DNA of 11,600 nucleotides from contig JBDTLT010000178.1 of NCBI GenBank assembly GCA_039934635.1, positions 1 to 11,600 on the forward strand, in the 5' to 3' direction. The translations under genes and the position numbers were made by a program. This stretch comes from DATLFA01 sp039934635. Its GTDB lineage: Bacteria > Actinomycetota > Acidimicrobiia > Acidimicrobiales > WLNW01. Under the pieces are notes generated by a model that worked only from the letters and a program-made list of their open reading frames with translations, made no database searches and was not told where the DNA came from. Positions 1 to 7,491 of this stretch are shown here, one piece after another (within the stretch, counting starts at the first letter, position 1; every line of letters starts with the position of its first letter).

Positions 1-2
1 AT

Positions 3-464
3 CGGATCGAGGTCGAAGATCTCCTCGAGCGCTACACGTCGTGTATCGACGCCAAGGACTGGGACAAGCTCGACACGGTGTTCGCCGCGGACGCCATCCT
101 CGACTACTCGTCGTCGGGCGGGCCGCCGGCGGGGCCCTATCCCGAGATCAAGGCGTGGTTGCAGCGGGCGCTCGCGATCTTCCCGATGACCCAGCACATG
201 ATCGGCAAGTCGCGCATCACCATCGACGGTGACACGGCCGAATGCCGCTCGATCTTCTACAACCCGATGGGCATGCCCACCGATGCCGCCGGCAACTTCA
301 CCGCCGATGCCAAGGCCCAGGCCGGGCTGCACACCTTCGTCGTCGGAGGGTTCTACAACGACACGTGCCGGCGCACGGCCGACGGCTGGCGCATCGTGAA
401 GAAAGTCGAGGAACAGTCCTACCTGACCGGCGGCCTCGCGCCCGGGTTCGACGTACCCACGTGA
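3..464 (+). CDS. SnoaL-like / NTF2-fold protein, 5' truncated by window edge
   Basis: The reading frame is open from the first bases and ends at TGA 462-464, so the start lies left of the window (153 residues visible). The visible protein begins RIEVEDLLERYTSCIDAKDW and continues with LDTVFAADAILDYSS. This is the typical start of a SnoaL-like/NTF2 alpha+beta cone-fold domain: an N-terminal helix, then a D-x-x-x-L-x-x-x-F-A-x-D-A segment. Later come FFVVGGFYNDTCRR-like beta strands and a TADGWRIVKKVEEQSYLTGG end, where the 'DGWRI' strand is characteristic of the family. The family includes small polyketide cyclases, dehydratases, isomerases and many ligand-binding proteins; which activity applies here cannot be read from this fragment. 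It is probably a chromosomal gene flanking the integrated element. A GTG at 78 is internal and not a good start because the conserved N-terminal helix lies upstream. Confidence 0.82.
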   Translation, partial: RIEVEDLLERYTSCIDAKDWDKLDTVFAADAILDYSSSGGPPAGPYPEIKAWLQRALAIFPMTQHMIGKSRITIDGDTAECRSIFYNPMGMPTDAAGNFTADAKAQAGLHTFVVGGFYNDTCRRTADGWRIVKKVEEQSYLTGGLAPGFDVPT

Positions 465-468
465 TTCG

Positions 469-487
469 GCTTCGATCTGGTCGAAGC
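469..487 (+). terminator. Hairpin just after the SnoaL-like gene, possible terminator
   Basis: A perfect 7-bp inverted repeat, GCTTCGA-TCTGG-TCGAAGC, begins five bases after the stop codon at 464 and ends before the tRNA gene. No T-tract follows, so it is either a U-tract-less actinobacterial type terminator or just a hairpin separating the two units. A TAGAGT box at 494-499 could be the -10 of the tRNA promoter, but no good -35 is visible. Confidence 0.42.
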
Positions 488-510
488 GCCGAGTAGAGTC
501 TCTGCCCGTA

Positions 511-590
<80 letters not shown>

Positions 591-611
591 ACTAGCGGGT
601 CAGAGACTTGA

Positions 612-663
612 ATCACCACCGATTAAGGTGATGATAGGGGTCTCCGTGTCACAGTGGTGTCAC
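612..663. repeat. Inverted and direct repeats between tRNA and integrase, candidate arm-type sites
   Basis: An inverted repeat ATCACC (612-617) / GGTGAT (627-632) is followed by two exact direct copies of GTGTCAC at 646-652 and 657-663. The direct copies start 11 bp apart, about one helical turn, so a protein could bind both on one DNA face. The position between attL and the integrase 3' end is where recombinase arm sites or excisionase sites are often found. Function is inferred from position and spacing only. Confidence 0.35.
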
Positions 664-674
664 AAGAGCTTTTG

Positions 675-723
675 AAAACGGCCCGCGAGATGACGCATTC
701 GCCGCCGGCTCGGGGCGTTTTTT
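675..723 (-). terminator. Bulged hairpin with A/T tracts after integrase, probable bidirectional terminator
   Basis: AAAACG at 675-680 pairs with CGTTTT at 716-721. The stem continues with CCC (682-684) against GGG (713-715) and C-GAG (686-689) against CTCG (709-712), with single-base bulges at 681 and 685. An A-run flanks one side and a T-run (718-723) the other, so it has terminator form on both strands. On the minus strand it lies about 60 bases after the integrase stop and would end that transcript before the tRNA. Confidence 0.5.
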
Positions 724-784
724 CGAACGCGCGTGCGACTGGTCGTGATCCGCCGCGCGACCACGCACAGTGGTCCTCGGCGCG

Positions 785-1969
785 TCAATTCGCGTTGCGA
801 TAGAGGTCTCCAACGGTCTGCGCGGCGTGCTGATCATCGGCCGGGATCACGTGTTGGTAGACCTCTTGCACGACGCGCGTGGTGTTCCCGAGTCGTGCCG
901 CCACAACTTCCACTGGTACTCGAGCCGACAACGCCGCCGTCGCGAACGAATGGCGTAGTCCATGCGCCGTGAGTCTCGGTAAACCAGCGTCGACGGAGAG
1001 CCGGGCGATCGTCCGTGTGAGCACCTTGGGGTGAATCGGTTGCCCGTTGGCCCAAGTGAACACGAGATCCCGGGCGACGTCGTCCTGCGGCCAGTCGCTG
1101 CCCATCAACAAACGGTCTTGGTTCTGTTGTCGTCTGCGGGCCCGCAGCGCGTCGACCGTTGCAGGGTGCAGACCGATCGTCGACTTCGACCGTGGTCGTT
1201 TCGTCGGACGCAACGACAACGCTTGCGAGTGCGTGTCGCCGACGAGCTGCTGAGTGATCGAGATCGTGCTGGCGTCTAGTTTGACCGACTCCCAGCGGAG
1301 TCCGAGTAGCTCACCGCGGCGCGCGCCGGTGTCAGCCATCAACTCCACAAGCCCGAGCGGCAACCGGTACTGATTGCGACCGCTCGCCGCGCGGCGCTCG
1401 ACGTACGTGAGGAACTGACCCACCTGCTGGGGTGACCAGTACGGCCGCACGTTCGCAGCTGCGGCGATCGGAGTCGCGAGTCGCGCCGGGTTGCGCATCA
1501 CCTGTCCCCGATCAACTGCGAGCGCATAGGCGGCCTTCACCGTCTTCGCGACAATGGCGACAGAACGCGCAGAGCGGGGCTTGAGCAACTCGGCATACAG
1601 CTTGTCGAGATGGATATGCGTCAGTTCGTCGGCGGAAAGCGAACCGAGCCGCTTTGTCGCATGTGTCGCGGCCCACTCGTATTGCGCGATCGTGGCCGGT
1701 GCCTTGCCCGCAACGCGCTTCGACAGGATGAACTGGTCGAGCACCGAAGCCACCGTGAGTCGGTCGTCGCGTACCAACAATGCTGCGTCGCGTTCGAGCT
1801 CCGCTTTGAGCGCGGCCCTCGCCGCTCGTTCGGTCGCGAATCCACCACGACGAATCTGACGACGCGATCCGTCTGCGTTCGGGTGCTGCGAGTCGAACAC
1901 GAACCGCCATTTGCCGCGACCGTCCTTCTTCGGTTGCGGTGCCCGTGCCCGACTTGTCGCAGGACTCAT
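785..1969 (-). CDS. Tyrosine-recombinase integrase of the element
   Basis: Site-specific recombinase (phage integrase family) that would integrate and excise the element at the tRNA-Pro; 394 aa from the ATG at 1969. The N-terminal part (about residues 15-60) contains GKWRFVFDSQHPNADGS and looks like an AP2-like arm-binding domain. A SAM-like core-binding domain follows at about 70-165 (TVASVLDQFILSKR), then the catalytic domain to the end. Active-site motifs are TGARRGE with Arg217, a basic TKRPRSKSTI hairpin supplying the Lys, HGLRH with His336 and Arg339, and Tyr371 in EVYQHV. The position usually held by a second His or Trp is Asn362 (RLGNTT). An in-frame GTG at 2044 would add 25 residues, but GAGGTGGAG just before the ATG at 1969 supports the shorter start. 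It is transcribed toward the tRNA and divergently from the HTH gene. Confidence 0.93.
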   Translation of the reverse strand: MSPATSRARAPQPKKDGRGKWRFVFDSQHPNADGSRRQIRRGGFATERAARAALKAELERDAALLVRDDRLTVASVLDQFILSKRVAGKAPATIAQYEWAATHATKRLGSLSADELTHIHLDKLYAELLKPRSARSVAIVAKTVKAAYALAVDRGQVMRNPARLATPIAAAANVRPYWSPQQVGQFLTYVERRAASGRNQYRLPLGLVELMADTGARRGELLGLRWESVKLDASTISITQQLVGDTHSQALSLRPTKRPRSKSTIGLHPATVDALRARRRQQNQDRLLMGSDWPQDDVARDLVFTWANGQPIHPKVLTRTIARLSVDAGLPRLTAHGLRHSFATAALSARVPVEVVAARLGNTTRVVQEVYQHVIPADDQHAAQTVGDLYRNAN

Positions 1970-1970
1970 T

Positions 1971-1979
1971 CTCCACCTC
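1971..1979 (-). promoter_or_regulatory. Ribosome binding site deciding the integrase start
   Basis: On the minus strand GAGGTGGAG lies immediately before the ATG at 1969, with about four bases between GAGGTG and the start codon. No comparable sequence stands before the upstream in-frame GTG at 2044, so this site favours the 394-aa protein. Confidence 0.6.
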
Positions 1980-2227
1980 GATCTCGCGTGCAGCGCCGAA
2001 ACGTGCGGGGCTCGGCGTGGGTCGGAGGCTACCGGCCGACTCACCTCGCTTTGGGATCAGTGCCCAGGGGCCGAGCCGTCGTGATGATTCGTGCTGGTCG
2101 GTGCGCCGGCGTCCGATTGCGCCGGTTCGATGTCGCGTCCGGCCGGCCCGTTGCGCTTTTCCCAAATGGATATGTCGCATCCGGGCGACTTCAGGGGCCA
2201 CAAGAAGGGCATGACGAAAGGGTCAAC

Positions 2228-2521
2228 ATGAATGGCAGCAATGTTCGAGGGCTCTACACGGTGATCGAAGCGGCCCGCTTGTTGGGTGTCGGTCGATCAA
2301 CGATGTACGAGTTGGTGCAGCGAGGCGAGGTGTCGTCGCTGCGTTTGGGGCGCAAGGTCCTTATCACGCGAACGACGTTGGAGGAGCTGCTGGGCTTCAC
2401 TCCGCCAACGCCTGCGGAGCTTGCGACTGAGCGTCGCGCGCCCCTCGAACTCTTCCAGGGCGACGATCGCGATGTGCCACCTCCGGTATCCCAACGAGAA
2501 ATGAACGGCGGGTCCCGCTGA
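2228..2521 (+). CDS. Small HTH DNA-binding protein, excisionase type
   Basis: A 97-aa protein starting at ATG 2228, preceded by GAAAGGG at 2216-2222 with five bases of spacing. Residues about 8-56 form an excisionase-family helix-turn-helix: GLYTVIEAARLLGVGRSTMY, then a wing with SLRLGRKVLITRTTLEELL. Proteins with this domain (HTH_17 / excisionase family) bind short direct repeats next to att sites and act as recombination directionality factors or as transcription regulators. The C-terminal 40 residues are Pro/Arg/Glu-rich and probably disordered. It is divergent from the integrase across about 260 bp and lies six bases before the next gene, so it heads a plus-strand operon. A directionality-factor role is inferred from its place beside the integrase. 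The same frame is open far upstream, but that part is antisense to the integrase. Confidence 0.85.
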   Translation: MNGSNVRGLYTVIEAARLLGVGRSTMYELVQRGEVSSLRLGRKVLITRTTLEELLGFTPPTPAELATERRAPLELFQGDDRDVPPPVSQREMNGGSR

Positions 2522-2526
2522 CCGAG

Positions 2527-3522
2527 TTGAGCCATCCACGCGATGCCATCGACCCATCGCCGCCCGCACTGATAGTCGATGCGTCTGAGGATTGTCGTGT
2601 GCTTCGGCGGGCATTGGGTGCAACCGCCTGGTTCGTTCTTGAAGAGCTCGTCGTCCGCGCCACTGTCATTGATGGAGAACTGCGCGTGCGGGCACCGACG
2701 CGCGAGATAGCGGACGCGCTCGGGCTCAACAAGGACACGGTTACTCAGGCGTTGGTGCGACTTCGCGCGAACAAGACGATCACGTCTGTGCGGCGGGGAG
2801 GATCGGGCGGAGCGACGGCCTTCGCTGTCCACATTCCGTCCCGATTGATCACGATTCCATTGCTCGCCGATGAAGCGGCCGAGGTCGGACACGTCGAGCG
2901 CTTGCTGACGCTGCGGACCAACTCTCTTGGCTCGAGTAGCCGATCGCAGCGAGTACACCTGTGGTGGGTCCGCCCCGCGCCGGGCGACCTTTGCGAAACT
3001 GTCGACGTGGCATCTCACGCTCTGGATCGATGGCGGGTCGTTGGTTTGGCTCGTCTTGCCGAGCTCGAAGGCGTGCATGCGCAGGCGACAGGAGGTGGCC
3101 GAGGACGGCGTTGGGGCACCGAGCAACTGAATCGGAGTCTGCTCGTCGCGCTCGTCGCGCAGTTCCAAAGCTTCTGCCGCGACCTACACGACGAGGCGGT
3201 GGCGGTTCATGTCGCGGCCGCCCGTCCGGGCCAGGCCGCGGTCCTACGAACGCTGCTCACACAAGGGCGCAAACTCGATGCCCAGAATCCAAGGCGCAGC
3301 ACACTGGGTAGCGATTTCGGCCGGCTTGGCTTCAGCTTCATCGATGATCTTGAGGGCCGCGGCGCCGCGACCGAGAGTCGTCTCGAGCAGCTCGACGTCC
3401 TGGTCGACTTCCGAAACGCGATCGGCCACGGCGATGAGGCGAGCATCGCTGCCATCGAAGCGCAGGGCCGCATCAAGTCGACAAAGAAGGCCTATCAGCA
3501 GTACCGGAGCGCCCTCAAATAG
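2527..3522 (+). CDS. Winged-helix protein fused to a HEPN-like domain
   Basis: One open frame of 331 codons from TTG 2527; GTG 2599 is an alternative start. Residues about 28-105 look like a winged helix: GATAWFVLEELVVRA, then TREIADALGLNKDTVTQALV as the recognition unit, then a Gly-rich wing. Residues about 161-331 look like a HEPN helical domain: LNRSLLVALVAQFQSFCRDL as the first long helix, and DFRNAIGHGDE near the end. The latter carries Arg296-x4-His301, the R-x(4-6)-H motif of HEPN ribonucleases. The middle (110-160) is low in recognisable features. A GTG at 3007 would start the HEPN part exactly, and frame 0 just before it reads ADQLSWLE then a stop near 2940, so the fusion might come from a frameshift joining two genes. 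If intact, it could be a regulator with an RNase domain, perhaps defensive or toxin-like. The gene starts six bases after the HTH gene, and its function is not known. Confidence 0.72.
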   Translation: MSHPRDAIDPSPPALIVDASEDCRVLRRALGATAWFVLEELVVRATVIDGELRVRAPTREIADALGLNKDTVTQALVRLRANKTITSVRRGGSGGATAFAVHIPSRLITIPLLADEAAEVGHVERLLTLRTNSLGSSSRSQRVHLWWVRPAPGDLCETVDVASHALDRWRVVGLARLAELEGVHAQATGGGRGRRWGTEQLNRSLLVALVAQFQSFCRDLHDEAVAVHVAAARPGQAAVLRTLLTQGRKLDAQNPRRSTLGSDFGRLGFSFIDDLEGRGAATESRLEQLDVLVDFRNAIGHGDEASIAAIEAQGRIKSTKKAYQQYRSALK

Positions 3523-3534
3523 CTGGCAGGTACC

Positions 3535-3594
3535 ATGGATCAAGTCGTAGCCGACCAGCTCGCCGCTTTGCTAGCGATCGGTCGGCCATGGTGA
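3535..3594 (+). CDS. Possible 19-residue leader-like ORF
   Basis: ATG 3535 to TGA 3592-3594 encodes MDQVVADQLAALLAIGRPW. It lies between the HEPN-type gene and the next small gene, and its stop codon touches the AGGAG ribosome binding site of the following ATG at 3606, an arrangement that would allow translational coupling. GGCAGG stands before its start at short spacing. It is too short to judge by coding statistics and may be chance. Confidence 0.25.
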   Translation: MDQVVADQLAALLAIGRPW

Positions 3595-3605
3595 GGAGCG
3601 AGGCG

Positions 3606-3815
3606 ATGGCGATCAAGTTCGATGTCGGTGACACGGTCATCATTCCGTGGGGCATTGACGAGGTTCGGGGCACGGTCGCGGAGCTCTACGGCAATGCGCC
3701 TCGTATCCAGGTGGTGGTGGAGCTCACGCCAGAACTGAGCAGTTACGTCGTCGACGAACGCACCACCGTCACGCTACCTGTCGAGCACGTGCGCAAAGCC
3801 GGCGTCGCAGCCTGA
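3606..3815 (+). CDS. Small beta-rich hypothetical protein
   Basis: A 69-aa protein, MAIKFDVGDTVIIPWGIDEV at the N-terminus. The start at ATG 3606 is preferred over ATG 3588 because AGGAG at 3594-3598 sits seven bases before it. The alternating hydrophobic pattern (FDVGDTVIIPW, VRGTVAELYG, RIQVVVELTPE, TTVTLPVEHVRKA) with 'VGD-V' and 'G-V' turns predicts a small SH3-like or KOW-like beta barrel. No catalytic motif or cysteine is present. It follows the HEPN-type gene by 83 bases and lies upstream of the candidate oriT and relaxase. A small DNA-binding or accessory role is possible but not shown. I do not recognise a named family. Confidence 0.65.
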   Translation: MAIKFDVGDTVIIPWGIDEVRGTVAELYGNAPRIQVVVELTPELSSYVVDERTTVTLPVEHVRKAGVAA

Positions 3816-4151
3816 CCCAAGCGTCGTCGGTCCACCCGGGCGATACGTGTACGCAGCGCACCGTGAGTGCTGTTCTCGACTTGCGCACCGACACGGATGA
3901 GGCTGTCCGAGTAATTCGGACGGTGGTGTCCCAGGGGAGTTCGTCCGAATATTTCTGACGCTCATGCGTGTCCCTTTGTTTCGGATCGATCTTCACAACG
4001 TCTTGTGTTCGCGTCATCGTGCACGCATGTCCTTCATGCGCGTATCACGCCCTTCTCTCGCATCCGCGTCTTCTGCGTACTCGTGCTCGCTTCGCTCGAT
4101 GTCAATTACAGACGGGTGCAGCGGTTGCTGCGTGAGGTCGGGGGTGCGTCG
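3816..4151 (+). other. Non-coding stretch before the relaxase, candidate oriT and promoter region
   Basis: 336 bases without a convincing gene. It holds nested inverted repeats at 3905-3950 (listed separately) and a wider 8-bp inverted repeat CATGCGTG (3963-3970) / CACGCATG (4022-4029). It then becomes pyrimidine-rich up to the relaxase start. The relaxase frame is open from 4005, but codons 4005-4151 give a low-complexity peptide without homology to TrwC domains. Since MobF elements usually carry oriT next to the relaxase gene, oriT is inferred to lie here. No nic site could be recognised. Confidence 0.4.
3905..3950. repeat. Nested, mutually exclusive inverted repeats
   Basis: GTCCGA (3905-3910) pairs perfectly with TCGGAC (3916-3921) over a five-base loop. 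The same central segment extends to ATTCGGACG (3914-3922), which pairs perfectly over 9 bp with CGTCCGAAT (3942-3950) across a 19-base loop. The two hairpins share the middle arm and cannot form together. This resembles oriT stem-loops recognised by relaxases, or an attenuator-like switch before the relaxase gene. Confidence 0.55.
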
Positions 4152-7100
4152 GTGACGGCGCGTGTGACAACGCTCAAGGGGCTGAATGCGGGTGTGTATT
4201 ACACGGAGCAGTTGCCGTCGTATTACCTCGATGCCGGCGAACCTCGTGGTGTGTGGTTCGGCGACGCGGCGATGTCGCTCGGCCTGGCTGGTGTTGTTGA
4301 TGACGCGGCGTTCGTCAATGTGATCGGGGGGTTGGATCCGACGGGGAGCTTTGTGTTGGGTCGCCGTCATGGTGAGGAGTCGGTCCGCGCGTTCGATGTG
4401 ACGTTTTCTGCGCCGAAGTCGGTGTCCGTATTGTGGGGACTGGCCGACGAGACGACGCGTGTCGAGGTGTTGGCGGCGCATGACGCGGCGGTGGCCGCGG
4501 CGATGGGTTGGATCGAACGCCACGCCACGACCCGGATGCAAATTGACGGGCAGATCTGTGTGGTCGACGCGGAGGGGATCACGGCGGCGTTGTTCCGCCA
4601 GCACACGTCGCGGTCGGGCGATCCGCAGCTACATACGCATGCGGTGATCGCGAATCGTGTGCTCGCACCGGACGGGCGGTTCTTGGCGCTCGACGCCCGG
4701 TATTTGAAGTTCGATCAGCGGACGGTGTCCGCGGTGTATCACGCGGGGCTCGAGAGTGAGTTGACGCAGCGTCTCGGGGTCGTGTGGAACCCGCCGGTAC
4801 ATGGGATCTCGGAGCTGGCTCATGTACCGGTCGGGTTGCGGGCGGAGTTTTCGTTGCGCAGCCTCGATGTCGAGGAGCGCCTTAAGGTGAAGCTGGCCCG
4901 TTTCAGCGAGTCGTTGGGGCGTGTGCCGACCCCGCGGGAGCGTTGGCGCCTGGAGCGGGAGGCGGTGGTGGATTCGCGTCCGAGTAAACCGGACGCGAAG
5001 CCGGCGCGGCTGGCGCGTGAGGAGTGGGCGGCCATCTCACGGTCCGCTGGTGCGGAGCCGACTGAGTTGGTGCGTGAGGTGCTCGGCCAGCAACGAGCCC
5101 CACATCACCAGCTCGACGTGCAGGATACGGCGGAGCGGGCTTTGGTGGCGTTGGGGGACAAGCAGTCGACGTGGCGCCCGGCGGAGCTGCTGCGTGAGTT
5201 GGCCGCCAATCTCGACGGGGATCTCGCGATGCCGGCGGCGGAGCTCGTCGGACAGCTCGAGACGCTCACCGAGGCGATCACGCGTGACCTACTGGTCGAT
5301 CTGTCACCGGCCATCGTCGACGGTGTGGCACTGCGGCGTGATGGGCGGCCGATCACCGAGTCGGTGATCGCTCGGGTGTTGACGACGCCGGTGATCCTCG
5401 CGGAGGAACACCACATCGCGGCGTGGGCGCAACAACGTCTCAGCTTGCCCGTCACCGACAAGCCGGTGTTGTTGGCGCCGGTGCTGACCGAGCTGGATCA
5501 CGCGCAGCTGGAGCTCGCGGCGGCGGTCGCCGGTGACGCGCCGTTGGTGTTGGCCGTTGGCCCCGCGGGGACCGGCAAGACCACCGCGCTCAAACCGGCG
5601 GTGGCGCAGCTCCGCTACGAGCGTCGCACGGTCTTTGGTGTCGCTCCGTCGGCGGCCGCGGCGCAGGTGCTCGCTGACGAGACGGGCCTTGGGGCGGACA
5701 CGGTGGACAAGCTGTTGGTCGAGCACCAGCGCGTCGGGGGACCCCGGCCGCGATTCGACCTGCCGGTCGGGACGACGGTGATTGTGGACGAGGCCGGCAT
5801 GATGTCCACTCCCAAGCTGGCGCAACTTGCCACGCTGGCCGACGTCCGACACTGGCGCGTCGTACTTGTGGGGGATCCGTTGCAGTTCTCCGCCGTCGGT
5901 CGCGGCGGCATGTTCGACTTCCTTGTGGAGGAGCACGGTGCGATCGAGCTCGGCCGTGTGCACCGCTTCACCAATGAGTGGGAACGCGACGCATCTCTTC
6001 GATTGCGGCGTGGGGATCTCGACGTCTTCGACCTCTACGCCAATCATCGCCGGATCCTGGAGGGGCCAGCTGAGGAGCTGCAGGAGCGGATGGTGGCGGC
6101 ATGGCATCGCGCTCGGCAACGTGGTGAGGACGTGTTGATGACCGCGCCCACCAACGACGCCGTCCTCGCCCTCAACCGCGCCGCCCAAGACGTGCGACTT
6201 CGCAGCTGTGAGATCCAGACGAAGCGGGCTGTTGAGGCGGGTGGGTATCGGCTGCATGTCGGCGACGAGATCGTGACCCGCCGCAACGACCGCGACCTGA
6301 CCACCGACCGCGGCCATCCGGTCCACAACCGCGACCGCTGGATCATCGAGAAGTTGCACCGCGACCACTCCGTCACCGTGTCCGGGTCGCTCGGACGCGT
6401 ACGACTTTCCACTGAGTACGTCGCCCGCGATGTCGAGCTGGGGTATGCGCAGACCGCGCACGCAGCTCAGGGTCGCACTGTCGACCGCTCGTTGACGTTG
6501 ATCGACGGCCCGGTCGATGCGCGTGGGATCTACGTCCCGATGACTCGTGGTCGCGACGCGAACGTCGCATATGTCGCCGTCGAGCCCGGCCAGTCTGCCC
6601 GTGATCTGCTGGCTGTGGCGTTGGGTCGTGAGTGGATCGACCGCCCCGCCCTTGATGTGCTGCGCGAACAACCTCAACGACTTCCTCAACGCGAGGCGTT
6701 GTTGTCGCCGCGGGCGCTGCGCGACCTGTGGGATGAACAACGTGCGATCGGCCGGCAGCGCTCCGTCCTCGAGCAGTCGGTCGATGGCGTCGAACGCGGG
6801 CTCTCCACGAAGTCCGGCGATCTGACCGACACGCTGAAGCGCCTCGACGGTGCACGCGCCCGGGTCGACGACGCGCAGCAACGCCTCGACGGTTTTGACA
6901 CTGCATGGTCACGGTTCCGCAACCGCGACACCATCGACACACTGCATGGCGACATCGACCGCGCCGCCGGATTGGCGACCGAATACGAGACAAGCGCAAC
7001 GACCCTGCGCGCCGAAATCTCTGATCTGACCGGCGTCCGCGACCGCGCGGTTGCGCACCGCGACGCGGTTCGGCCGGGACTCATCGACCGCACCCGTGAG

Positions 7101-7400
7101 ATCCGCTCGACGCTCAACACCGACGCATCGCTACGCATTGATCGTGTGGAACGCGACCCACCGGCGTATGTGCGGGGACTTCGACGCGACGGCAACGAGA
7201 AGCTGTGGCGTGCGACCGTCGGCGGGATCGAGCAGTACCGCGTCGCGTACGGTATCGAGTCTGGCAACGCGCTCGGCCCGCGCCCGGGCTACGGCGATAT
7301 GACCCGTGCCGACCGATACCGCGAACTCGAGCACAGCATCCACCAACTCACGCCAACACGCGCGCGAGACCGTGAGATCGATATGGGCATAGAAATGTGA
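4152..7400 (+). CDS. MobF/TrwC-type relaxase fused to SF1 helicase
   Basis: A conjugative relaxase-helicase of 1082 aa from GTG 4152. It would nick oriT, stay bound to the 5' end through a tyrosine, and unwind the transferred strand. The N-terminal TrwC domain (about 1-300) carries paired tyrosines at 16-17 and 24-25 and the metal-binding histidine motif FRQHTSRSGDPQLHTHAV (His151, 161, 163). The helicase part (about 440-815) has Walker A GPAGTGKTT (470-478), Walker B VIVDEAG (Asp546-Glu547), GDPLQF (574-579), YAQTAHAAQGRTVD (765-778) and YVPMTRGRDAN (794-804). From about 850 to 985 the chain is charged and heptad-like, suggesting coiled coil, followed by a short tail. The start at 4152 is chosen because the conserved TTLKGLNAGVYYTEQ segment begins just after it. 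The oddity is that the first histidine sits one residue off the usual R-H-x-T-S-R place (Gln150-His151). Confidence 0.95.
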   Translation: MTARVTTLKGLNAGVYYTEQLPSYYLDAGEPRGVWFGDAAMSLGLAGVVDDAAFVNVIGGLDPTGSFVLGRRHGEESVRAFDVTFSAPKSVSVLWGLADETTRVEVLAAHDAAVAAAMGWIERHATTRMQIDGQICVVDAEGITAALFRQHTSRSGDPQLHTHAVIANRVLAPDGRFLALDARYLKFDQRTVSAVYHAGLESELTQRLGVVWNPPVHGISELAHVPVGLRAEFSLRSLDVEERLKVKLARFSESLGRVPTPRERWRLEREAVVDSRPSKPDAKPARLAREEWAAISRSAGAEPTELVREVLGQQRAPHHQLDVQDTAERALVALGDKQSTWRPAELLRELAANLDGDLAMPAAELVGQLETLTEAITRDLLVDLSPAIVDGVALRRDGRPITESVIARVLTTPVILAEEHHIAAWAQQRLSLPVTDKPVLLAPVLTELDHAQLELAAAVAGDAPLVLAVGPAGTGKTTALKPAVAQLRYERRTVFGVAPSAAAAQVLADETGLGADTVDKLLVEHQRVGGPRPRFDLPVGTTVIVDEAGMMSTPKLAQLATLADVRHWRVVLVGDPLQFSAVGRGGMFDFLVEEHGAIELGRVHRFTNEWERDASLRLRRGDLDVFDLYANHRRILEGPAEELQERMVAAWHRARQRGEDVLMTAPTNDAVLALNRAAQDVRLRSCEIQTKRAVEAGGYRLHVGDEIVTRRNDRDLTTDRGHPVHNRDRWIIEKLHRDHSVTVSGSLGRVRLSTEYVARDVELGYAQTAHAAQGRTVDRSLTLIDGPVDARGIYVPMTRGRDANVAYVAVEPGQSARDLLAVALGREWIDRPALDVLREQPQRLPQREALLSPRALRDLWDEQRAIGRQRSVLEQSVDGVERGLSTKSGDLTDTLKRLDGARARVDDAQQRLDGFDTAWSRFRNRDTIDTLHGDIDRAAGLATEYETSATTLRAEISDLTGVRDRAVAHRDAVRPGLIDRTREIRSTLNTDASLRIDRVERDPPAYVRGLRRDGNEKLWRATVGGIEQYRVAYGIESGNALGPRPGYGDMTRADRYRELEHSIHQLTPTRARDREIDMGIEM

Positions 7401-7491
7401 GTCCCGCGCAGCCGGCGATAGGTGCAATGGCACTTGATCGTTGCCGATGAGTGCCGACGCGGGCAAGAGGTCATTTGGCGGAACCTCGGGA

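Noticed and set aside
1610..2227. N-terminal extension of the small HTH protein back to 1610
   Set aside because: It lies antisense to the integrase, is Arg-rich without structure, and the ATG at 2228 has a good ribosome binding site and directly precedes the HTH.
2254..3168. Minus-strand open frame of 304 codons over the HTH and HEPN genes
   Set aside because: Antisense shadow; the plus strand has clear HTH motifs and ribosome binding sites.
4005..4151. N-terminal extension of the relaxase to 4005
   Set aside because: It adds about 49 residues unlike any TrwC start, and the region carries the inverted repeats and pyrimidine-rich non-coding sequence; GTG 4152 sits just before the conserved N-terminus.
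5304..6881. Long minus-strand open frame (525 codons) opposite the relaxase helicase
   Set aside because: It mirrors the GC-biased codons of the relaxase gene, has low-complexity Arg/His/Asp composition and no recognisable domain, while the plus strand shows all helicase motifs.
7401..7491. Hairpin GTGC-AATG-GCAC (7422-7433) as a terminator between relaxase and surface operon
   Set aside because: The perfect stem is only four pairs and no T-tract follows on either strand; the position is suitable but the structure is too weak to call.
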